A stretch of 7,831 bases of DNA from Flavobacteriales bacterium (GTDB taxonomy: Bacteria; Bacteroidota; Bacteroidia; Flavobacteriales; PHOS-HE28). The DNA is taken from positions 1 through 7,831 of the forward strand of contig SSGN01000122.1 in NCBI GenBank assembly GCA_008016945.1, read 5' to 3'. Numbering within the stretch: position 1 is the first letter of the stretch; each line of letters begins with the position of its first letter. Of this stretch, positions 1-6,699 are shown piece after piece. The notes under the pieces are model-generated. The model worked only from the letters and a program-made list of their open reading frames with translations. It ran no database searches and had not been told where the DNA came from. Made by a program: the position numbers and the translations under genes.

Positions 1-1
1 C

Positions 2-1238
2 AACCTGATCGACAACCTCTTCCTCAGCAATGGCATGAGCGCCGGCAATACGCTGGTCGAAGCGCAGGTGCAATGCCTGTCGGAAATTTTCGAACGGGCG
101 GTCAAGCGCGATCCTGGAGGGCGAAATCGCGCTGCCCGATGTGCCGCCCGAGGTGCTGGCCAAATACCCGGGCATCGTCGCCGGTATCGCGGAACTGGAA
201 AAACAGGGCTTCCCGGTGCTGGTCAAGGATGCCTCTCTCGGCGGCGAGTTTCCGGTGATGTGCGTGACGCTGATGAACCCGCGGACCGGCGGCGTGTTCG
301 CGTCCTTCGGCGCGCACCCGAGCCTGGAGGTGGCGCTGGAGCGCAGCCTGACCGAGTTGCTGCAGGGGCGCAGCTTCGAAGGACTGAACGACCTGCCGCA
401 GCCCACCTTCGAGAGCAATGCCGTCACCGAGCCGAACAACTTCGTCGAGCACTTCATCGACTCCAGTGGCGTGGTGTCGTGGCGATTCTTCTCGGCCAGG
501 GCGGATTACGAGTTCGTCGAGTGGGATTTCTCCGGCCAGGGCGAAAACTCCAACGCCGACGAAGCCGCGACCCTGTTCGGCATCCTCGAAGCCATGGGCA
601 AGGAAGCGTATGTGGCGGTGTATGACCAGCTCGGCGCCACGGCTTGCCGCATCCTGGTGCCGGGCTACTCCGAGGTTTATCCGTTCGAGGATCTGATCTG
701 GGACAACACCAACAAGGCGCTGGCCTTCCGCGAGGACATCCTGAACCTGCACCGCCTCGACGATCGCGCACTGCAGGCACTACTAGAGCGCCTCGACGAC
801 GGCGAGCTGGACGATTACACCGACATCCGCACCTTGATCGGCATCGAGTTCGACGAAAACACGGCCTGGGGGCAGCTCACGGTGCTCGAGCTGAAGTTGC
901 TGATCAACCTGGCGCTGAAGCAGTTCGAAGCGGCCCACGATCTGGTCGGTGCCTTCCTGCAGTACAACGAGAACACAGCCGAGCGCGGATTGTTCTATCA
1001 GGCGATGAATGTGGTGCTGGAAGTGCTGCTCGACGACGAGCTGGAACTCGCGGATTACGAAGCCAATTTCCGGCGGATGTACGGCAACCCGCGCATGGAC
1101 GCGGTGCTGGGTTCGGTAGACGGCAGCGTGCGCTTCCCCGGTCTGACGCCAACGAACATGCAGCTGGAGGGTCTCGACCGGCACCGGCGGCTGATCGACA
1201 GCTACCGGAAGTTGCACGCCGCGCGGGCGAGGGTGTGA
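2..1238 (+). CDS. ycaO: YcaO, ribosomal protein S12 methylthiolation accessory factor; 5' end outside window, frameshifted
   Basis: E. coli YcaO is an ATP-using YcaO-domain protein that assists RimO in beta-methylthiolation of an aspartate of ribosomal protein S12 (family knowledge). About 411 codons lie here; the E. coli protein has about 586, so roughly the first 175 are missing on the left. The N-terminal stretch, bases 2 to about 110 in frame 2, contains SNGMSAGNT and the SEIFER helix that carries acidic metal/ATP residues in the family. The reading then moves to frame 3 (ILEGEIALPDVPPEV) and runs to TGA at 1236-1238. The frame-3 part contains SLGGEFPV, FASFGAHP, LERSLTELLQGR and FIDSSG, all familiar from E. 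coli YcaO, then a helical C-terminal domain. A caller would probably start at GTG 141, which is an artefact of the frameshift. Codon use after the shift is normal, with no further stops. The family call is very sure; whether the gene is intact in the organism is not. Confidence 0.93.
104..118 (+). other. Frameshift site inside ycaO
   Basis: Before this point YcaO homology is in frame 2 (ending FERAVKR); after it, in frame 3 (starting ILEGEIALP). The frame-3 reading is closed upstream by TGA at 6-8 and 36-38. Frame 2 stays open to 625 but its translation after base 112 is arginine-rich and unlike YcaO. Compared from memory with E. coli YcaO (VKNRIIAES), the window is one residue short here with one base left over. 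This fits loss of two bases around 107-111 better than gain of one. It may be a real mutation or an assembly error. Confidence 0.8.
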
Positions 1239-1551
1239 TGTTGTCCGTTCAGCGGAAGTCTTGATCGGTGTGCCGAGCTCTCTTCAACCCGGGATCTCAG
1301 CCTGGGTGATCGAATCGGTCAGCCATTTCTCTTGTTGGCAACGGCCACGTGCCGGAGGTTGGCCAAGCAGGGTGCGTCAGGCTTTCAGAATGCTCGACAG
1401 GTATCGGCCGTATTTCAGACGCAGTTCGAGATAAGGTCTGGCAAGGCAGCGATATGAATGACCAAAACGCTTCGAGTGCGTCGTTCGCGCAGAAGGAAAC
1501 CGATGCTTATTCAGCGCACCTGCTCGATGCGAAAATCAACGTTCGTGTCCG
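1239..1551. other. Intergenic gap between ycaO and the araC-type gene
   Basis: No convincing gene is seen apart from a doubtful short ORF at 1454-1555. A nested inverted repeat lies at 1335-1366: outer arms TTGGC (1335-1339) and GCCAA (1362-1366), inner arms CGGC (1342-1345) and GCCG (1351-1354). The loops are asymmetric and no T-run follows, so I do not call it an intrinsic terminator. ycaO reads in from the left and the regulator ends from the right, so a termination region is expected here, but none is clear. Confidence 0.5.
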
Positions 1552-1555
1552 TTAA
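1454..1555 (+). CDS. Doubtful small ORF, 33 codons
   Basis: ATG 1454 opens 33 codons ending in TAA 1553-1555, which overlaps the opposite-strand stop of the araC-type gene (TTAA at 1552-1555). A weak Shine-Dalgarno-like AAGG sits at 1443-1446, 7 bases before the start. The product begins MNDQNASSAS and ends DAKINVRVR; it is hydrophilic, with no signal peptide or membrane segment. I do not recognise it. It could be a small protein, the 5' remnant of a longer gene cut when the regulator was placed here, or chance. An in-frame ATG at 1349 would extend it, but that part looks non-coding. Confidence 0.2.
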   Translation: MNDQNASSASFAQKETDAYSAHLLDAKINVRVR

Positions 1556-2565
1556 TGCAGGTTTTTAACTACTTCCGGCTTGCGTCGTAGCGTATGCGAC
1601 GGCAGTTCGCCGAAACAGTCTTTGTAGAGGTGTGAAAACTCGCCAAAATGCCAGAATCCCCACCGTAGCGCCTCGATGGATACCGTTGTCGTTCCCTGCG
1701 TTGCCTCCAGCAGCGACTGGCGTACACGATGCAGTCGCAGCCGGATCAGGTAGGTCATCGGCGCAAAGCCAAGAATTTCCCTGAATGCGTATTCCAGCGT
1801 GCGCTCGCTGACCTCGGCAATCTTGCACAGATCGCTGACATAGAGCTGGTCGCCTGCATTCTCCAGGGCAAATTCCTCAGCACGTTTCACCATCTCGCCG
1901 TAGGCCTGGCGTGTTCTTTCGCTGCGACTGGGCTCGCTTTTTTCAGCAACGTCGATTGCTGAAAAAAGCACTTCCAGCATTTCCACCTGGGAAGCTTTCT
2001 GGCTGATCTTGTGCTCGTTGAAAATCTCGGGCTGGCGTGCGGCGGTAATCGTCAGGCGCTTTCCCCAGTCAAAAAGCTGATCAACTTTCTCTGGATCGGC
2101 CTGCAGGAACTCCACGCCACGTGGAAAACAGAACCCGGTCTCACGTTGGCGTGCAGCGAGATGCTCGCTGACCACCTGCGGCGGCAGCAGGAAGGTCATG
2201 CTCTCCCAGTCATCATGATCGACAACGAGGCAGGCTTCCGATGTCGAGTCTGCCGCAAGCAGCATGCCTCGGCGAACCGGCAAGCCATTTATCGTACCCT
2301 TGGCCCCGGGACCAAAAGCAACAAACGCCAGAAACCCATCCATCACCGTCGTGCGGGCGCGCAAGCGTGAATTCGTCGAATGGAAAATGGCATGAGCGGA
2401 ATCGAGATGCACAACGATTCGGCGTGCGCGGAACTCGTTCGGCTGGAGCTTCACGACATCCTGATTGATCAGCGTTATCCCAGAACCCGCCGTCGCCGCA
2501 TCGCAGATGTTTTCAACCGAGACTGCCGGCCCGGTTGCGCTGCCACTATTTTTCCCTGTTTCCAT
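1552..2565 (-). CDS. AraC-family transcriptional regulator
   Basis: This 337-residue protein has an N-terminal sensor-like region (about 30-190) and a C-terminal AraC/XylS DNA-binding domain with two helix-turn-helix units. The first covers about 242-286 (VSDLCKIAEVSERTLEYAF, then LGFAPMTYLIRLRLHRVR). The second covers about 295-328, with the family signature seen in ALRWGFWHFGEFSHLYK and the following FGELPSHTLRR. The closing arginine-rich tail is typical. Residues 199-220 form a charged linker, and its DNA holds a perfect inverted repeat (see that entry). The gene is divergent from the hydrolase-sulfatase operon across 213 bp, the usual place for a local activator, so it probably controls that operon and perhaps itself (inference). 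The ligand is unknown. The start at 2565 has only a weak Shine-Dalgarno (GGAA about 14 bases upstream), so the true start could be slightly different. Its stop overlaps the stop of a tiny convergent ORF. Confidence 0.93.
   Translation of the reverse strand: METGKNSGSATGPAVSVENICDAATAGSGITLINQDVVKLQPNEFRARRIVVHLDSAHAIFHSTNSRLRARTTVMDGFLAFVAFGPGAKGTINGLPVRRGMLLAADSTSEACLVVDHDDWESMTFLLPPQVVSEHLAARQRETGFCFPRGVEFLQADPEKVDQLFDWGKRLTITAARQPEIFNEHKISQKASQVEMLEVLFSAIDVAEKSEPSRSERTRQAYGEMVKRAEEFALENAGDQLYVSDLCKIAEVSERTLEYAFREILGFAPMTYLIRLRLHRVRQSLLEATQGTTTVSIEALRWGFWHFGEFSHLYKDCFGELPSHTLRRKPEVVKNLH
1936..1969. repeat. Perfect 14-bp inverted repeat, 6-nt loop, inside the araC-type gene
   Basis: The left arm GCTTTTTTCAGCAA (1936-1949) and right arm TTGCTGAAAAAAGC (1956-1969) are exact reverse complements separated by CGTCGA. 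The repeat lies in codons 200-210, the linker between sensor and DNA-binding domains. No U-tract follows the stem on either strand, so it is not a standard intrinsic terminator. In mRNA it would form a stable hairpin; in DNA it could extrude as a cruciform. Confidence 0.85.
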
Positions 2566-2778
2566 GTTTTGCGGAATTCCGATAGACGCTCCTGCCAGAC
2601 AACGGGAGACTGCGTCCGTTCTTTGGTGCCGGTAGCTTGCTCAACGAGGGGTGAGCCTACCAGAGGCTAGGCCAAAGTTACAGCGGTTTCATGCTGGCAG
2701 TAAGTGCTTCGGCATGGGCCAGAAAATTCTGTTTAAACAGATAGTTACACGCACGATTCCACCGACTGGGTCCTCCCG
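2566..2778. promoter_or_regulatory. Divergent intergenic region, probable control region for both transcription units
   Basis: These 213 bp separate the start of the minus-strand regulator from the start of the plus-strand hydrolase, so promoters for both must lie here or in the adjoining genes. I see no clear -35/-10 pair. The visible structure is a 14-bp palindrome at 2728-2741 and a 10-bp palindrome CGGAATTCCG at 2572-2581, just ahead of the regulator's start codon. The hydrolase start is not preceded by a recognisable Shine-Dalgarno (the preceding bases are GGGTCCTCCCG). Confidence 0.6.
2728..2741. promoter_or_regulatory. Candidate operator, 14-bp perfect palindrome
   Basis: TCTGTTTAAACAGA is its own reverse complement and is AT-rich within a GC-rich region. 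It is centred about 44 bp before the hydrolase ATG, where a dimeric regulator could bind. AraC-type proteins more often use direct repeats, so the binder could be another protein. The position and symmetry are seen; the operator role is inferred. Confidence 0.4.
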
Positions 2779-3756
2779 ATGAAATTGCAGCAAGTCAGCG
2801 ACAACTGCTTTGCCGTCCTGAACGAGAAGAATCTCGTCTGCGATGCCAATTCGGGCCTGATCAATCTCGGCGGCGGCGTGGTGATCGACACGCAGTCCGA
2901 TCTTCCCCATGCCCGTCGAATGATCGAGTTGTTTGGCAAGGTCTGGCCCGGCATGCCGAAGCGGGTGATCAACACGCACGAAGACGGCGACCATGTCTGG
3001 GGCAACCAACTGTTCAAGGGGGCAGAGATCATCGCGCACCGGACGGTGCCGGAGCGCATGAAGCGTGTCGCGGATCCCAGGGAGACGCAGAAGCTGCAGA
3101 GTGCTGCTGAAAACCTGCTTTCGCGGTGGATGCTCGGGGTCATCCATCCCGGTGCTCTGGCCATCGCCAGGCAGTTGCAGGCGGACTACGACTTCAGCGG
3201 CATCGAACTGACGCTGCCGACCACCCTGTTCGATGAGCGACACGTGCTGGATCTGGATGGCACGGAAGTGCACCTGATCTATGTGGGGCCCTGTCATCAG
3301 GTTGGCGACACGATCGTCCATGTGCCCAGGGAACGGGTGGCCTTCGTTGGCGACGTCATCTTCCGGCAGTGCTCGCCGATGGGCTGGAACGGCACCTACG
3401 AGAAGTGGATCCGGACCCTCGACGTGATCATCGATCTCGACCCCGAGGTCATCGTGCCTGGGCACGGGCCGGTCTGCGGAATCGAAGGGGCCATGGAGAT
3501 GCAGGCCTATCTCGAATACATGCGCGAGGAATCCCGGCGCTGTTTCGACCTCGGATTGTCCGCATTGGAGGCCGCGAAGCGGATAGACCTCGGGCCGTAT
3601 GCCGAATGGCGCGGCCCGGCGCGCCTGTACGCCAACGTCGAGCGGGCCTACCGCGAATTCCGTGGCGACCCGGCCGATGCCAGCTGGGATTCTCCCGCAG
3701 TTTTCGATGCGATTTACAGGGTTGCCAAGGCCCGTGGCATCAGGATCGAGTTCTGA
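2779..3756 (+). CDS. Metallo-beta-lactamase-fold hydrolase
   Basis: This 325-residue protein is of the glyoxalase II/COG0491 type and has no signal peptide, so it should be cytoplasmic. The metal motifs appear in order: NTHEDGDHVWGN (His67, Asp69, Asp71, His72), GPCHQVGD (His173), VGD (Asp192) and VPGHGP (His229). The classical motif is HxHxDH; here the second histidine is Asp69, while the other expected ligands are present. A helical C-terminal region (about 235-325) follows the core. Family members cleave thioesters, lactones, sulfate esters or other bonds, so the substrate cannot be read from sequence. It is the first gene of a plus-strand series and is followed after 81 bp by the arylsulfatase, which suggests co-expression and a role on a related compound. 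ATG 2779 is the only plausible start, because an in-frame stop lies at 2734-2736 with no other start codon between; it lacks a clear Shine-Dalgarno. Confidence 0.9.
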   Translation: MKLQQVSDNCFAVLNEKNLVCDANSGLINLGGGVVIDTQSDLPHARRMIELFGKVWPGMPKRVINTHEDGDHVWGNQLFKGAEIIAHRTVPERMKRVADPRETQKLQSAAENLLSRWMLGVIHPGALAIARQLQADYDFSGIELTLPTTLFDERHVLDLDGTEVHLIYVGPCHQVGDTIVHVPRERVAFVGDVIFRQCSPMGWNGTYEKWIRTLDVIIDLDPEVIVPGHGPVCGIEGAMEMQAYLEYMREESRRCFDLGLSALEAAKRIDLGPYAEWRGPARLYANVERAYREFRGDPADASWDSPAVFDAIYRVAKARGIRIEF

Positions 3757-3775
3757 CCAGTCTGCGGACAAGGCA

Positions 3776-3841
3776 ATGCCGATGATGAAAATTCACAAAT
3801 CACAATTCAAGCCACCAGCAATACAGGAGAAACCTCTATGA
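3776..3841 (+). CDS. Possible 21-codon leader ORF overlapping the sulfatase start
   Basis: ATG 3776 (further in-frame ATGs at 3782 and 3785) opens 21 codons closed by TGA 3839-3841, which overlaps the sulfatase ATG as ATGA. An AAGG at 3770-3773 is well spaced for the ATG at 3782. The peptide is basic (it contains MMKIHKSQFK) and is not recognised. The sulfatase has its own good Shine-Dalgarno inside this ORF, so coupling is not needed. Any gene starting ATGA gives such a stop by default, so chance is likely. Confidence 0.15.
   Translation: MPMMKIHKSQFKPPAIQEKPL
3825..3830 (+). promoter_or_regulatory. Ribosome binding site of the arylsulfatase
   Basis: AGGAGA ends 7 bases before ATG 3838. 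It fixes the start immediately ahead of a complete signal peptide. Confidence 0.75.
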
Positions 3842-5640
3842 AACTCTCTCCCTTGGCGATCATCGCTGGCGTCGTCGCATCGCTGCTCGCAGCGACTGCA
3901 CCGGTACACGCGCAAACGCCAGCGCAAGCGCCAGCGAAGAAGCCGAACATCATCGTCATCCTCGGTGATGACCTGGGGTATGCCGACATCGGCGCATTCG
4001 GCAGCGAGATCCAGACACCCAACATCGACTCGCTGGCGCAGGATGGTGTCCGCTTCACCAATTTCTATACCCACGCCAGTTGTTCCCCGACACGGTCGAT
4101 GCTGCTCAGCGGCGTCGATACGCACGTGAACGGCCTCGGCAACATGGACGAGTGGACCGCGCCCAACCAGCGCGGCGTTCCCGGCTACGAGGGCTACCTG
4201 AACAATCGGGTAGCGACCCTGCCGCAATTGCTTAAGGATTCCGGCTATCACACCTACATGGTCGGCAAGTGGCACTTGGGCAAGACTCCCGACCAGATTC
4301 CCGCTGCTCGCGGCTTCGAGCGGGATTTCACCTTGCTCGACGGTGCTGGCAGCTACTGGGACATGACGAACCTCACCGGGGCCTCGCCGAAGTTGACGTT
4401 CACCGAAGACGGCCGCTACCTGACACACCTGCCTGACGACTACTACGCAACCAAGACCTATACCGACAAGCTGATCAATTTCATCGACGCCAATCGCGAT
4501 GACGGCAAGCCGTTCTTTGCCTACGTCGCCCATCAGGCACCGCATGATCCCTACCACCTGCCCAAGGATTGGCGCAACCGGCATGTCGGTGAATACGACA
4601 AGGGCTGGGACGCCGTGCGGCAGGAACGACTGAAGCGGCAGATCGAACTCGGCATCATGCCGGCCGACACGCAGCTTGCCGAACGCCTGTGGTTCCTGCC
4701 TGACCCGATCGCGCTTGCGCCTGCTTCGCGGGCCATACTCGGCAAGAAAATGGAGCTTTATGCCGGCCTGGTGGAAAACCTCGACTTCCACACCGGCCGG
4801 CTCATCGAGCACCTGAAGAAGATCGGCGAATACGAGAACACCATCTTCATCGTGTTCGGCGACAACGGCGCCGAAGGAACCGACCTGTTCAAGACCATCG
4901 CCGGCACCCCCGGCTCACGCGACTTTCTGTTCGCGTCAATAAATTGGTCGCAGACGCATCCCAATGCCTGGGGCGATCCCGGTTCCTACGCGGCCTATGG
5001 CCCGATGTGGGCGCAAGTATCGATGACGCCGTTCAGCCAGTACAAGGGCTGGGTTGCCGAAGGGGGCATCCGGAATTCCCTCATCGTCAGCGGCCCGGCA
5101 GTGCAGCGGCCCAAGTCCAGCATCAACCATGGCCTCATGCATGTGGCCGACATCATGCCGACACTGCTCGATGTTGCCGGCGCCAGCTACCCGAAGCAGC
5201 AGGCCGGGCGCAATTTGCCGGCACTGATCGGCAAATCCTGGGCGCCGGTGCTGGCCGGAAAAGCCGAGTCGCCGCGATCCGAGAAAGACTATCTCGGTTG
5301 GGAAATCTTCGGCAACCGCGCAATACGGCAGGGCGAGTGGACACTCCGCTGGCAGCACAAGTCGTTCGGCAAGGGCGCCTGGGAACTGTTCAACCTGGCC
5401 AAGGATCCGGCCGAGCGAACCGACCTCGCTGCCGCCCAGCCAGAAAAATTGAAGTCAATGGTTGCGCTCTGGGATGCCTATGCGCGTGACAACAACGTGA
5501 TCCTGCCTGACCGCTCGGTATTCGAAACGCTGGAGGATGCACTGCCACCGCGTACCCCGGACGACCCCGGTTACCCGCCGCTGATCTACAAACGCCAGTT
5601 CGTGCCGCCAGGCGACATGGTGGCCGACCCCAAGCAGTAA
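3838..5640 (+). CDS. Exported arylsulfatase, Pseudomonas AtsA-like (type I, formylglycine)
   Basis: This 600-residue enzyme hydrolyses sulfate esters, releasing sulfate. Residues 1-25 are a Sec signal peptide (Lys2, hydrophobic core, VHA before Gln26), so it should be periplasmic. The mature protein resembles P. aeruginosa AtsA along its length (comparison from memory). The sulfatase signature is SCSPTRS, with Cys82 as the residue converted to formylglycine and Arg86 in the motif. Other active-site residues are visible: Asp44-Asp45 (GDDLG), Lys144 and His146 (GKWHLG), His236 (APH), Asp342-Asn343 (GDNGAEG) and Lys403 (QYKGW). The set is complete, so it should be active once matured. A formylglycine-generating enzyme is needed and is not in this window. 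The Gln/Ala/Pro/Lys stretch at 26-35 is a short mature-end spacer. It sits between the hydrolase (81 bp before) and the outer-membrane barrel (53 bp after). An aryl or hydrophobic sulfate ester is the likeliest substrate, but this is unproven. Confidence 0.96.
   Translation: MKLSPLAIIAGVVASLLAATAPVHAQTPAQAPAKKPNIIVILGDDLGYADIGAFGSEIQTPNIDSLAQDGVRFTNFYTHASCSPTRSMLLSGVDTHVNGLGNMDEWTAPNQRGVPGYEGYLNNRVATLPQLLKDSGYHTYMVGKWHLGKTPDQIPAARGFERDFTLLDGAGSYWDMTNLTGASPKLTFTEDGRYLTHLPDDYYATKTYTDKLINFIDANRDDGKPFFAYVAHQAPHDPYHLPKDWRNRHVGEYDKGWDAVRQERLKRQIELGIMPADTQLAERLWFLPDPIALAPASRAILGKKMELYAGLVENLDFHTGRLIEHLKKIGEYENTIFIVFGDNGAEGTDLFKTIAGTPGSRDFLFASINWSQTHPNAWGDPGSYAAYGPMWAQVSMTPFSQYKGWVAEGGIRNSLIVSGPAVQRPKSSINHGLMHVADIMPTLLDVAGASYPKQQAGRNLPALIGKSWAPVLAGKAESPRSEKDYLGWEIFGNRAIRQGEWTLRWQHKSFGKGAWELFNLAKDPAERTDLAAAQPEKLKSMVALWDAYARDNNVILPDRSVFETLEDALPPRTPDDPGYPPLIYKRQFVPPGDMVADPKQ
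3912..3935 (+). repeat. Short tandem repeat, 2 x 12 bp, at the mature N-terminus of the sulfatase
   Basis: GCAAACGCCAGC (3912-3923) is followed directly by GCAAGCGCCAGC (3924-3935), with one mismatch. The repeat keeps frame and encodes the QTPA-QAPA spacer just after the predicted signal-peptide cleavage site, so copy-number change would lengthen or shorten the spacer without breaking the enzyme. Confidence 0.6.
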
Positions 5641-5680
5641 GCGAAGCTTCCGGCCCGAAATTCTGATTCAACTATCAACG

Positions 5681-5685
5681 AGGAG
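5681..5685 (+). promoter_or_regulatory. Ribosome binding site of the outer-membrane barrel gene
   Basis: AGGAG lies 8 bases before ATG 5694. It favours this start over the in-frame ATG at 5706, which would shorten the n-region of the signal peptide. Confidence 0.75.
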
Positions 5686-5693
5686 AATATCTC

Positions 5694-6692
5694 ATGAAAA
5701 TTCAAATGAACCTGAAGGCGCAATGCTCATGGCTGCGAACCGTTGCCGTCACAACGTTGACGCTTGGCGCATTGCTCTCAACCCAGGCGCAGGCGCAGGT
5801 TCCGGGGCGGTTCTACTGGAAAACCCTTTCCGATGGAAATGCCGTTCCCCTGATCGTCAATTCGATCAGTGGCAACACCAACCCGTTCGATCCCTCGCAT
5901 CGGGTCACAGGCGGCGCCGATTTTGATGCCACGGTGGCGATGGCGGGATATGCGCATACGTTTTCCATGTTCGATCGTTCTGCCATGGCGGCGGTAATCA
6001 TGCCGATGGGGCGTGTTTCGGGCGACGTAACGGCGAATGGCAGAACCACCAAACAGTCAGCCAAGGGCTTCGGTGATCCGATGCTCGAATTCAACGTCAA
6101 CCTCATTGGTCCGAAAGCTCAGAAAAACATCCCCGATGCCATCCGCTACGAGCCGGGCTTTTCCGTAGATTTTCTCGCTGACCTGGCGCTGCCGATTGGC
6201 GAGTACGACAACACGCAAGCCCTGAACCTCGGCCAGAACCGCTGGTATGGCCGTGTCGGCATGCCGATGATCATGCAGCTGGGCCAATGGGTTCCGGGCC
6301 GTCGTACGACGTTGGAACTATTGCCCGCCGTCTGGGCTTTCGGTGACAACGATGACTATCTTGGCCAGAAAATGAAAACCAAAAAGATGTATCAGCTGGA
6401 TGCCCATCTGACGCGCGATTTCACGGACCGTCTATGGGGCGCAATCGACGCCTCGTGGTACACAGGCGGGCAGGCCAGCATCAACGGCGTTTCCGGCAAG
6501 AAACTCAACAACCTCGGATTCGGCCTGACGCTCGGCTACAGCCTCAACGAGAACATGAACCTGACGGTGGGCTACAAATCGACGGTCAGGGACAGCGCGC
6601 CGGACGACCTGCGCATGGATGGCTTCATGGTTTCTCTGGTATTCGGATGGCATCCGCTGATCGAAGGCTCGCGCCGCCTCAGCGAAAAATAG
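5694..6692 (+). CDS. Outer-membrane beta-barrel, 'MetA-pathway of phenol degradation' transporter family
   Basis: This 332-residue protein has a Sec signal peptide (cleavage expected after AQA, residue 34) and then alternating amphipathic strands with many Gly, Tyr and Trp residues, as in an outer-membrane beta-barrel. The layout (a GRFYW start to the mature chain, MPMGRVSGDV, an LALPIGEYD segment, an LNNLGFGLTLGYSLNENMNLTVGY hairpin and a final VSLVFGW strand) fits the Phenol_MetA_deg family (PF13557). Members are thought to be porin-like channels for hydrophobic or aromatic compounds and often lie in degradation clusters. It begins 53 bp after the sulfatase with its own good ribosome binding site, with no terminator between them, so co-transcription is likely. 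It may admit the sulfatase's substrate or release a product (inference). The barrel assignment is secure; the cargo is unknown. Confidence 0.88.
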   Translation: MKIQMNLKAQCSWLRTVAVTTLTLGALLSTQAQAQVPGRFYWKTLSDGNAVPLIVNSISGNTNPFDPSHRVTGGADFDATVAMAGYAHTFSMFDRSAMAAVIMPMGRVSGDVTANGRTTKQSAKGFGDPMLEFNVNLIGPKAQKNIPDAIRYEPGFSVDFLADLALPIGEYDNTQALNLGQNRWYGRVGMPMIMQLGQWVPGRRTTLELLPAVWAFGDNDDYLGQKMKTKKMYQLDAHLTRDFTDRLWGAIDASWYTGGQASINGVSGKKLNNLGFGLTLGYSLNENMNLTVGYKSTVRDSAPDDLRMDGFMVSLVFGWHPLIEGSRRLSEK

Positions 6693-6699
6693 GAGCGTC

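Noticed and set aside
35..625. Frame-2 ORF of 196 codons at the left edge as an independent protein
   Set aside because: Only its first 26 codons are real YcaO sequence; beyond base 112 it is the wrong frame of ycaO and is arginine-rich.
1335..1366. Nested inverted repeat as an intrinsic terminator for ycaO
   Set aside because: The internal loops are asymmetric, the stems are only 4-5 bp and no T-run follows.
1936..1969. The araC hairpin as a Rho-independent terminator
   Set aside because: The stem is AT-rich and no U-tract follows it on either strand; the T and A runs are within the arms.
2676..2749. Direct repeat AGTTACA at 2676-2682 and 2743-2749 as an AraC binding site
   Set aside because: A 7-bp repeat is expected about once by chance in a region of this length, and the 67-bp spacing is unlike adjacent AraC half-sites.
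2689..3771. A 360-codon minus-strand ORF opposite the MBL hydrolase gene
   Set aside because: It is a shadow: the plus strand encodes all MBL metal motifs in order, whereas the minus translation has no recognisable domain. Long antisense frames are common in GC-rich genes.
3793..4812. A 339-codon minus-strand ORF opposite the 5' half of the arylsulfatase
   Set aside because: It lies opposite the signal peptide and catalytic motifs of a clear sulfatase, and its Val/Gly/Arg-rich translation matches nothing I know.
5642..5649. Palindrome GAAGCTTC between the sulfatase and barrel genes
   Set aside because: An 8-bp palindrome is expected many times in a window this size and has no supporting context.
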